DNA of 64,000 nucleotides from assembly GCF_020404765.1 (NCBI RefSeq), contig NZ_JAIVEM010000135.1, forward strand, positions 58,166 to 122,165. Direction: 5' to 3'. A model generated the notes under the pieces. That model was not told the DNA's origin, ran no database searches, and saw nothing but the letters and a program-made list of their open reading frames with translations. Position numbers and translations under genes: made by a program. Shown piece by piece: positions 8,960 to 16,153 of this stretch (its first letter is position 1; every line of letters starts with the position of its first letter). The stretch comes from Paenibacillus sp. BJ-4. Its GTDB lineage: Bacteria; Bacillota; Bacilli; Paenibacillales; Paenibacillaceae.

Positions 8960-10378
8960 TTGTTGAAAAGAACACGAATCAAAATGCTGGTCACGGGAAT
9001 AACCTTCGCCATGGTGGTTTCCGGTTGCTCAAGCGCTTCGGAGGATACCACTGCAAAATCCGGTCAGCCGGTACAAATTCAAAAAGTAACGATGAAGCCT
9101 TTGGCTAATGAATTTAATTTAGCTGGAACATTGCAGGCAAGCAATCAAACCGCAGTTTCCTTTGAAGCGGATGGACGTATTTTAAATACAACGGTTGAAG
9201 TGGGGGATCAGGTACAGAAAGGGACAGTCCTCGCGAAATTGGACACATCCAATTATCAGCTGCAGCTTGCTCGGGCCAAGGCAGCTATAGAGCAGGCCAA
9301 AGCTGGTGTCAGCCAAGCGGACGCTTCTGTTCAATCGGCACAGGCGAGCATTCGTAATGCACAATCCCAGATTAATTCAGCCCAATCCAAATTACAGGAA
9401 TTGAACAACGGTGCCAAAAAACAGGAAATTGTACAGGCGCAAAATGCAGTTACAGCGGCAACCAATACCTACAACAAGAAAAAGGCAGATGCCGCCCGGA
9501 CCCAAATTCTATTTCAGGCAGGGGCAGTATCAGTAACAGAAAATGAGAATGCGCAGCTGGAATTAACGAACGCCCAAAAAAGTTTAAGTGATGCGCAAGA
9601 GCAATTGTCCCTTTTACTTGCAGGGGCTTCCCAGGAACAGCGTGCACAAGCTTCAGCTGGTGTAGATCAGGCCAGGGCAGGGCTGGAATCGGCTATGGCT
9701 ACTAGACAACAAGGGTTAGCCAGTAAGGCACAGGCACAGGCTACCTACAAGGATGCATTGGCCGCTTATGAGCAATCGGCTCTGGCACTCAAGAAAACTA
9801 CTTTAACATCCCCCATAGCTGGTGTTGTGATTGAGAAAAAGGTATCTGATGGACAGTTGGGCTCCAGCGGGAGTGAGGCTTTTATTGTCGGTAATATTAG
9901 TACTCTAAAAGTGCTCCTGCCTGTACCGGATAGTGAAATCTTAACGTGGAAGAAAGATCAAAAAGTAAATATATCCCTCTATAATGAAATTAGAACAGGA
10001 ACCGTTACCCAGATCTATCCATCGACCAATTCCAAAACGGGAAGCATCAATGTGGAAGTCAGCATTCCCAACCCCGAACTCAATTGGAAGCCTGGTCAAG
10101 TCATTAGTGCTTCTAAAAGCATGAATCAATCCGAAGCATTGTTAGTGCCCGTAGAGGCTGTAATTAGCACGGGAAATGACCCTTATGTCTTTAAAGCTGT
10201 AAATGGAAAGGCCGTTAAAACAGCGATTAAACTGGGAAAAGTGACTAATAATCAGCTTGAAGTTGTCTCTGGTCTACAGGCAGGCGATCAAATCGTTACA
10301 CAAGGAGCCGGAACCTTATTTAATGGTGATTTACTGGGGAATAATGTACTTGGGAAATTGAAGGAGTCGTCCGAATGA
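8960..10378 (+). CDS. Lipoprotein periplasmic-adaptor-type subunit (HlyD/MFP family) of an RND pump
   Basis: A protein of about 472 residues with a lipoprotein signal: a Lys/Arg-rich start, a hydrophobic core and the lipobox VVSGC, so it is anchored outside the membrane. Then come a biotinyl/lipoyl-like half motif (VEVGDQVQKGTVLAKLD), a very long Ala/Gln-rich alpha-helical hairpin (about residues 100-275), the second lipoyl half (LTSPIAGVVIEKKVSDGQLG) and beta-barrel domains. Start choice: the ATG at 8954 abuts the AGGAGG with no spacing. The in-frame TTG at 8960 (or 8963) has proper spacing, so a TTG start is likely. It overlaps the RND gene by four bases. Confidence 0.88.
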   Translation: MLKRTRIKMLVTGITFAMVVSGCSSASEDTTAKSGQPVQIQKVTMKPLANEFNLAGTLQASNQTAVSFEADGRILNTTVEVGDQVQKGTVLAKLDTSNYQLQLARAKAAIEQAKAGVSQADASVQSAQASIRNAQSQINSAQSKLQELNNGAKKQEIVQAQNAVTAATNTYNKKKADAARTQILFQAGAVSVTENENAQLELTNAQKSLSDAQEQLSLLLAGASQEQRAQASAGVDQARAGLESAMATRQQGLASKAQAQATYKDALAAYEQSALALKKTTLTSPIAGVVIEKKVSDGQLGSSGSEAFIVGNISTLKVLLPVPDSEILTWKKDQKVNISLYNEIRTGTVTQIYPSTNSKTGSINVEVSIPNPELNWKPGQVISASKSMNQSEALLVPVEAVISTGNDPYVFKAVNGKAVKTAIKLGKVTNNQLEVVSGLQAGDQIVTQGAGTLFNGDLLGNNVLGKLKESSE

Positions 10379-13300
10379 TTAAATATATCGTTAAAAAACA
10401 GAAAATTACACTAATTTTCTTTGGCATGTGTATTGTGTTGGGACTCTACAATTTTACATCCCTGCCTAAACAGGAGATGCCTGACGTTATTCCGATGACA
10501 GCCAATGTTACAACTGTGTATCCGGGGGCCTCACCTGAAAGAATCGAGCAAACCATAACGAAGATATTGGAACAGAAAATCAAAGAAGTGCAGGGTGTCA
10601 AAACGATTTCTTCCACTTCGTCTAAAGGCCAATCCAGTATAAGTATAGAGGCTTTGAATGAGGCAGACCCAACAAAAGTGTGGGCTGATCTTCGTACAAA
10701 GGTACAGGATGCACAGTCTGAGCTTCCCGATGATGCGATGCAGCCCATTATCAATGATAGCATGACAGGCTCTTTTATCGGGTCATACGCAATCACTTCT
10801 GATAAAGTTGAAAATTTGTATGCGTTAAATGAGTTAATGAACACCTGGAAAGATCAATTAAAAACGGTTTCAGGTGTTTCGAAAGTTAATATTCAAGGAA
10901 TTCCCGAACAAGAAGTACGAATAAGCCTGAACACTCAAAAAATGCAGCAATATGACATATCCTGGGAACAGGTCGTTCAAGCCATTAAAAATGAAAACGA
11001 TAGAGTACCTACAGGAAGTCTGGATTACGTTAACCGTACTTATCAGTTGACGGTAAATGCCTCGACTGACCCGAATGTCTTAAATAACATCCAGATTTCA
11101 AGCAACGAAGAAGGGTTCCCTATATCTTTGAAGGATGTAGGTACGGCCTCGCTTGTTTTTAAAAAAACAGAAAGTTATACGTATGTGAATACCAAACCTG
11201 CTATTTCAATCAGCTTGAGTGGAGATAAAGGCACAGACGTGCCAACGGTATCCAAAGCGGCGACAGCCAAAATCAATGAACTTGCAAGCAGCTTGCCGAA
11301 GAACGTACATTTCGAACTGCTCTTTGCTCAAAATGATCGTGTAGGTGAAATATTTGGTAATCTGTCTAAAGAGATGATGATTGCTATTGCATCGGTTATT
11401 GTGATTTGTACATTAGGATTAAACTTGTTGACTTCTGCATTTGTGGCCTTGGCTATCCCTGTTTCTATTGCCATCGGATTTATTGTCTTGCCGATGACAG
11501 GAACGACGCTGAATCAAATTTCAGTCATCGGATTAATCATCGTATTGGGGATACTGGTTGATGATGCCGTCGTAGTCAATGATAATATTGAACGCCGACG
11601 TTCTGAATTCGGGGAAGATGCAACCCATGCTGCAATTAATGGAACGAAAGAAGTATCTTTATCGATCATTACAGCCACGCTGGCTACAGTTGCAGCATTT
11701 GCCCCACTTTTATTTCTGCCGGGCAATATGGGGGACTTTATTAAACCGATCCCTACCGTTATTTCGTTAACGATGCTGGCCTCCATGATTATGTCGCTTA
11801 CGATTATTCCTATTTTCCGGCAATGGTACGATAAACGTCGTAAAGGAAAAGAGAGTAATAAAACAGTTAAGCCACCGGGGCTTCTTGGGAATCAAATACA
11901 GTCCCTATCCAATGTGTACTCTAAAAACTGGATGCCGAGAATACTGCGTCGACCACTTTTTACTGCGCTTATTGGTCTTATGATTGGTACAGCAGCTTAT
12001 GGACTGCTCGCTATTGTTCCCATTCAATTATTTCCAGAATCTGACCAACCGGATGCCACAATCAACGTAACGATGCCCGAAGGAACGTCTTTGCAGGCAA
12101 CCAATCAGGTTATAAACGAAATTGGAAACTGGGTCAAAAAACAGCCAGAAACCGAACACCTGGCAGCAACTGCAGGTGGAGCAGCGCCTCAGATGTACAG
12201 CGATATTGCGGGTGGTAGCGGCTCTCAAGGATCGGTATACGGACAACTTGCTGTCGTTGGCAAAGAAGGGATATTTGATCTCAAAAAAACAGTGGACAGT
12301 TGGACAAGTACGCTGCAAGCTAAATATCCAGCGGCATTAATAAGCATTCGGGTTCCTCAATTAGGTATCCCGGTCGGCAGTGCAGTGTCTATCCGTATTA
12401 AAGGAGAAGACATTGGAAAACTACAAAACATGACATCTAAAGTAAAAGAAATCGTTGCAGGGACTCCCGGGGCTGTAGATGTGACCGATAATATGGGGAT
12501 GCAAAGCTACAATTTGAATTTTCAAGTTAATCAGCAGGCCCTGGACAAATATCAGGTCAACTATTCCAACTTAACCCGCACTTTGTTACTAATGGGGGAC
12601 GGAGTGAAGGTTACAGATTTTGATACGGGTAAGGAACTGCTTGATATCAATATGTACATGGATAAACCAAACAATGATCCTGAGGTGTTATTCCAACAAC
12701 TAAGTGTCACTAATGCGGGTGGAGAGCAAATCCCGTTATCCCAGTTAGCTACGATGAAACCGGACTTTTCCATCCAGCAAATCCACCGCTATAATTTGGA
12801 GCGGACCGTAACGATTTCATCCAATGCATCTGGACGTACGGCTACGGAGCTCACCCAAGACATCCGCAGCAAGCTTACAAATACACATTTCGATTCGGGG
12901 TACACTTGGGAAATGGGTGGGGAAACATCCACGCAGTCCGATTTATTTAAGGATTTGGGCAAATTAGCCGTTATCGTTGTTTTTCTCATTCTACTCTTGA
13001 TTACAATGCAGTTTTACTCGGTTTCCACACCGATCATTATAATGACAACTGTGTACCTGGCAGCAGCAGGAGGAGTGCTTGGTAGCTTTATTACAGGTAT
13101 GCCAATCGGCTTTATGAGTATCATGGGTATCATTTCGCTTGCCGGTATCGTCGTGCGTAATGGTATCGTATTGATAGAGTTTATTGAAGACGCGCGGCGT
13201 GAAGGCGCCGAATTAACAGAAGCTATCTTAATGGCATGCTCTACCCGTTTCCGTCCGATCTTTCTCACCTCGCTAACAGCGATTGTCGGGATGATCCCCA

Positions 13301-13485
13301 TTGCTACGATGGGAGAAATTCTATTCAAACCGCTGGCAGCGACCATTATATTCGGCCTCATCTTTTCAACCATTCTAACATTGTTTGTGGTGCCTACTCT
13401 TTATATGGTCGTAGCTAATCTGAAGCTCAAACGGAAGCATAAGAAGGAAATGCAAACAAATAACGATAGCTCATTATCTTTGTAG
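10375..13485 (+). CDS. RND-family efflux transporter (HAE/AcrB-like, SwrC-related)
   Basis: A 1036-residue RND protein with the standard 12-helix layout: one N-terminal helix, a large extracytoplasmic loop, six helices, a second large loop and five helices. Diagnostic segments are YPGASPERIEQTITKILEQK, GILVDDAVVVNDNIERRR (helix 4, with the proton-relay Asp pair), ESDQPDATINVTMPEGTS and GIVVRNGIVLIEFIEDARR. The start is coupled to the adaptor by ATGA. B. subtilis SwrC (YerP) is a known relative that gives surfactin self-resistance; export of lipopeptides, bile-like compounds or hydrophobic drugs is a reasonable guess here. The upstream two-component pair is the likely regulator. Confidence 0.93.
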   Translation: MIKYIVKKQKITLIFFGMCIVLGLYNFTSLPKQEMPDVIPMTANVTTVYPGASPERIEQTITKILEQKIKEVQGVKTISSTSSKGQSSISIEALNEADPTKVWADLRTKVQDAQSELPDDAMQPIINDSMTGSFIGSYAITSDKVENLYALNELMNTWKDQLKTVSGVSKVNIQGIPEQEVRISLNTQKMQQYDISWEQVVQAIKNENDRVPTGSLDYVNRTYQLTVNASTDPNVLNNIQISSNEEGFPISLKDVGTASLVFKKTESYTYVNTKPAISISLSGDKGTDVPTVSKAATAKINELASSLPKNVHFELLFAQNDRVGEIFGNLSKEMMIAIASVIVICTLGLNLLTSAFVALAIPVSIAIGFIVLPMTGTTLNQISVIGLIIVLGILVDDAVVVNDNIERRRSEFGEDATHAAINGTKEVSLSIITATLATVAAFAPLLFLPGNMGDFIKPIPTVISLTMLASMIMSLTIIPIFRQWYDKRRKGKESNKTVKPPGLLGNQIQSLSNVYSKNWMPRILRRPLFTALIGLMIGTAAYGLLAIVPIQLFPESDQPDATINVTMPEGTSLQATNQVINEIGNWVKKQPETEHLAATAGGAAPQMYSDIAGGSGSQGSVYGQLAVVGKEGIFDLKKTVDSWTSTLQAKYPAALISIRVPQLGIPVGSAVSIRIKGEDIGKLQNMTSKVKEIVAGTPGAVDVTDNMGMQSYNLNFQVNQQALDKYQVNYSNLTRTLLLMGDGVKVTDFDTGKELLDINMYMDKPNNDPEVLFQQLSVTNAGGEQIPLSQLATMKPDFSIQQIHRYNLERTVTISSNASGRTATELTQDIRSKLTNTHFDSGYTWEMGGETSTQSDLFKDLGKLAVIVVFLILLLITMQFYSVSTPIIIMTTVYLAAAGGVLGSFITGMPIGFMSIMGIISLAGIVVRNGIVLIEFIEDARREGAELTEAILMACSTRFRPIFLTSLTAIVGMIPIATMGEILFKPLAATIIFGLIFSTILTLFVVPTLYMVVANLKLKRKHKKEMQTNNDSSLSL

Positions 13486-13540
13486 ATGTTGCAAAAGATA
13501 GATAGGTTATTGTGATTATAGTGTGTTTGAATATTACCCG

Positions 13541-13580
13541 ATCGTACATTAGGCTGTTGCCCTAATGTACGATTTTTTTT
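13541..13580 (+). terminator. Intrinsic terminator, copy 3 of the repeated hairpin
   Basis: A perfect 13-bp stem ATCGTACATTAGG / CCTAATGTACGAT with a 7-base loop and eight T, 55 bases after the RND stop. Relative to copies 1 and 2, the wobble pair at stem position 10 is replaced by a T-A pair. Confidence 0.9.
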
Positions 13581-13635
13581 CTTTTGCTGGCGTAATACAA
13601 TGAATAGTAAGAATGGCACCAAAGGAGAGGATTGT

Positions 13636-13989
13636 ATGACTGAAAACAAGCAGAACGGTCACATTCTAATATCAGATGATGTTTTATCCAAAATTACGGG
13701 TTTGGCAGCATTGAATACTCCCGGGATATCAACAATCTACAGGGGAATTTCAAAAGAAGCAAACAAACGCTTGAATAGAAAAAGTATCAAAAAAGGAATT
13801 TCAGTAACAGTAAGCCCGGACGAAACGATTATTGATCTAAAAGTAGTCGTCGAATACGGATGCTCCATTCATGAAGTGACCAGAGAGTTACAGCAAAATA
13901 TCATGGAGGATTTGATTAATATGGCAGGACTATCCACGATTGTGGTGAACGTCAAGGTGGAGGGAGTTGCTATTCAAAATAGTAGATAA
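13636..13989 (+). CDS. Asp23/Gls24-family envelope stress protein
   Basis: A 117-residue protein matching the Asp23/Gls24 (DUF322) family: GHILISDDVLSKITGLAA at the start, ISVTVSPDETIIDLKVVVEYG in the middle and a C-terminal segment with VVNVKVEGVAI. I chose the ATG at 13636 because AAAGGAGAGG lies just upstream; an earlier in-frame ATG at 13600 lacks a site. Family members are small cytoplasmic or membrane-associated proteins tied to cell-envelope stress and alkaline shock. It stands alone between two terminators. Confidence 0.88.
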   Translation: MTENKQNGHILISDDVLSKITGLAALNTPGISTIYRGISKEANKRLNRKSIKKGISVTVSPDETIIDLKVVVEYGCSIHEVTRELQQNIMEDLINMAGLSTIVVNVKVEGVAIQNSR

Positions 13990-13993
13990 AATG

Positions 13994-14025
13994 AAAGCCG
14001 AGCTGTTATTTTAGCCCGGCTTTTT
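13994..14025 (+). terminator. Terminator of the Asp23-family gene
   Basis: AAAGCCGAGCT pairs with AGCCCGGCTTT (11 bp, one mismatch) and is followed by a run of T. It lies 4 bases after the stop codon. Confidence 0.88.
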
Positions 14026-14050
14026 AGATTTTTAAAATTGCTATGCCATT

Positions 14051-15223
14051 TTAGGAAGCAGATGAAGGAGAGGAGCTTGGTAAAACCCCGCTTCGCAGGA
14101 ATAGGACCAGTGACATACTGAAACAAAGCACAGTAAATAGACTGACGGAAATAAAACCACCCGTGTGCGCATACAGAATCCCCGCAGTGAAAGAGCCAAC
14201 GGTCGTTCCGAAATACATCGAGGAGTTGGCGAGTGATGAGATGGTTCCACGTGCTGTGGCAGACAGAGTTTGAAGCAAACTCATCATAAGCGGAAAAATC
14301 ATTCCAAGGATGAAGAAGATCAGAAAATATGTAATTTCAACATAGGTTACACTAGGCAAGTATGGAAGCAGTAAATAAAGCAGGACGATGAAGATTACAC
14401 CATACATAAAAGAGTGTCTAGGCCCCACTTTGTTAACCAGGCTGCTGCCGAAAAAACTGCTAATCGTATTTCCCAAACCCAGGAATAGAATCACGGTACC
14501 AATACTCGCAGTATTTAAGTTGAATTTGTCTGAAAGCCAGATGCCAATAAAAGAGAATGCAGCAAAATTTCCAAGTTGAAAGAGGAAATAGGCGAGAAAA
14601 GCAACCTTGGATGTTGAACTGTGCAGTAAAGAACGATATCTGCTCCCAATTGCTGCTGCTTTATGCTGTTGTTGAGCAGCCGGCATAGAAGGTAATAGAA
14701 CAAAAACCAGTATAACAAGCAGGAAGGTGCAGCTGCCAATTATAATAAATGGTGTTTGCCATTTGGTAGTAGCAAGATAGCTGCCGAGGGGCACGCCCAG
14801 CATTTGGGAAATGGCCAATCCTGCGGTGACCACTCCCATGGCTTTTAAAATTTTATGCGGTTGAACCAGCTGCGGAATGGCGGCCCAGACTTGAGGCGAA
14901 GCAAAAGCAGCACTAATCCCAGCCAGAAAGCGAAAAGCAAACATGGTCCAAAAGTCAGCAGCAAAACCGCATAGCAGTGTGAACACACCGAAACCAAGCA
15001 AGCCCAATAGCAGCACTTTTTTTCGATTCCATCCATCTGACAGAGGCCCTGCAATCAAGGCAAACACGGCATAACCCAAAGCATAAGCCGCAACGATCCA
15101 ACCCGACTGTTCGACAGAAATACCGAAAGTCTCGCGGAGGATCGGTAAAAGCGGAGATACAATAAACGTATCAGTTCCGATGAAAAACATAATAAAGAAA
15201 AACAAGGTGATAATTTTGTTCAA
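14051..15223 (-). CDS. MFS transporter (AraJ/YdhP-like drug exporter)
   Basis: A 390-residue, 12-helix major facilitator. Motif A-like GPLSDGWNRKKVLLLG lies in the loop between helices 2 and 3; FRFLAGISAAFASPQVWA and GVPLGSYLATTKWQTPF are typical of DHA1 exporters. The start is a TTG at 15223, because GGGAGG sits 7 bases upstream on the minus strand and no better ATG exists. It is divergent from an ArsR-type regulator across about 110 bases, which is the usual arrangement for repressor-controlled drug efflux. The substrate is unknown. Confidence 0.88.
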   Translation of the reverse strand: MNKIITLFFFIMFFIGTDTFIVSPLLPILRETFGISVEQSGWIVAAYALGYAVFALIAGPLSDGWNRKKVLLLGLLGFGVFTLLCGFAADFWTMFAFRFLAGISAAFASPQVWAAIPQLVQPHKILKAMGVVTAGLAISQMLGVPLGSYLATTKWQTPFIIIGSCTFLLVILVFVLLPSMPAAQQQHKAAAIGSRYRSLLHSSTSKVAFLAYFLFQLGNFAAFSFIGIWLSDKFNLNTASIGTVILFLGLGNTISSFFGSSLVNKVGPRHSFMYGVIFIVLLYLLLPYLPSVTYVEITYFLIFFILGMIFPLMMSLLQTLSATARGTISSLANSSMYFGTTVGSFTAGILYAHTGGFISVSLFTVLCFSMSLVLFLRSGVLPSSSPSSAS

Positions 15224-15248
15224 AGCGATACCTCCCTAAATTCGTTAG

Positions 15249-15296
15249 TTCGAATATTTTCGAATATTAGAAATATAGCACCGCTTATGCTATAAT
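15249..15296 (+). promoter_or_regulatory. Tandem TTCGAATATT repeats and -10 box between MFS and ArsR genes
   Basis: TTCGAATATT occurs twice back to back (15249-15258, 15259-15268), each containing the palindrome TTCGAA. A consensus -10 TATAAT lies at 15291-15296 for the ArsR gene; its -35 is poor and overlaps the repeat. The repeat is a natural operator candidate for the adjacent repressor, controlling both divergent genes. Confidence 0.5.
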
Positions 15297-15331
15297 GCAA
15301 CTATAATTCTTGTACAGGCAGGTGAACGATT

Positions 15332-15637
15332 TTGAGAACAATGTACCATCCCAATGTTAATGAAATAAACCTATCCACCGTTTTATATGCTCTTAGTGAC
15401 CAGATCCGGCTTAACATCATCAAAATTTTGGACAAAAACGGGGAGCAATCATGCAGCTCGTTAGATATTTCAGCTCCGAAGTCAACCTTGTCCCATCATT
15501 TCAAGGTTCTCCGGGAATCGGGAGTCATTCATACGAGATTGGTGGGAACCCAGCGATTCATTTCTATTCGATACGACGATTTGAATTCACGCTTTCCCGG
15601 TTTGCTGTCGGCTGTATTGTTGGGTTTGGAGCAATAA
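15332..15637 (+). CDS. ArsR-family winged-helix regulator
   Basis: A 101-residue protein with the ArsR/SmtB winged-helix pattern: LYALSDQIRLNIIKILDKNG, then the recognition region ISAPKSTLSHHFKVLRESGV and a beta-wing ending ISIRYDDLNSRFPGL. It has no ArsR metal-box cysteines (the single Cys pattern is SCSS), so it is probably not a metal sensor. The TTG start at 15332 follows AGGTGA; an ATG at 15341 is an alternative. It is probably the repressor of the divergent MFS gene. Confidence 0.87.
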   Translation: MRTMYHPNVNEINLSTVLYALSDQIRLNIIKILDKNGEQSCSSLDISAPKSTLSHHFKVLRESGVIHTRLVGTQRFISIRYDDLNSRFPGLLSAVLLGLEQ

Positions 15638-15672
15638 AAAGTAGTCTGTCGATGGACAGCCTGCTTTTCGTT
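15637..15672 (+). terminator. Terminator of the ArsR gene
   Basis: AAAAGTAGTCTGTC pairs with GACAGCCTGCTTTT through a 4-base loop (14 positions, one mismatch and one wobble), ending in TTTTCGTTT. It starts inside the stop codon region. Confidence 0.85.
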
Positions 15673-15779
15673 TAACGGACAAATAACGACGAAGCTATAG
15701 AAGAAAACAAACGGTATTATTATATTTATTCGTTCTTTTATTTAAGTGCGTCTTCGGCGGGAGGGATTCAACCATTCAG

Positions 15780-16022
15780 GTTTCCAGATTTGTTCATTCT
15801 CATCAGGTTGGAACCCGTTTGTATGAAAATCTGAAACAAGATCATCCGCATGCTCAGTGGTCAACTTATCCTTCAGGTTATCTTATAGCTTATTTGGGTA
15901 ATGCACAGTTTGGTTTAATCCAGCACTGGTTTATGAAGGATCAGTCGCTGCCTCCGGCTGAAATTGCACGTCTACTAACTCGATTTATCAAATCGACACC
16001 CTGTCTTTCACACCATTTTTAA
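15780..16022 (+). pseudogene. TetR-family regulator, C-terminal fragment
   Basis: An open frame of about 80 residues without a plausible start. It reads ...YENLKQDHPHAQWSTYP followed by LIAYLGNAQFGLIQHWFMKD and PPAEIARLLTRFI. This matches the last two to three helices of the TetR C-terminal ligand-binding domain (general pattern: Y..s...G...wWl..d...spee.a..l). The helix-turn-helix half is absent. It is probably a relic left by a deletion between the ArsR gene and the galactosidase operon. Confidence 0.55.
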
Positions 16023-16079
16023 TCGGAGAACAATCAAAAGGGGGAGGAATAGATGCTAAACCTTATCCGCTTAATGATT

Positions 16080-16114
16080 AAACAAGGCAGGCCGATCTCC
16101 GGTCTGCCTTGTTT
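16080..16114 (-). terminator. Terminator of the alpha-galactosidase gene (near-symmetrical)
   Basis: AAACAAGGCAG pairs perfectly with CTGCCTTGTTT, with more pairing inside (GCC/GGT region). On the minus strand it follows the galactosidase stop by 40 bases and is trailed by TTTAATCATT. On the plus strand ACATTTTTTAT follows, so it can stop transcription both ways. Confidence 0.85.
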
Positions 16115-16153
16115 ACATTTTTTATCGTCACTTTATGCTACTGGCTACATCCG

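Noticed and set aside
8863..9108. Open frame with MYDFFVYKLL start before the lipoprotein adaptor gene
   Set aside because: It begins inside the terminator, overlaps the adaptor gene in another frame and has no family pattern or ribosome binding site.
14515..14739. Minus-strand frame with cysteine/leucine-rich product inside the MFS gene
   Set aside because: Out-of-frame shadow of a convincingly coding MFS gene.
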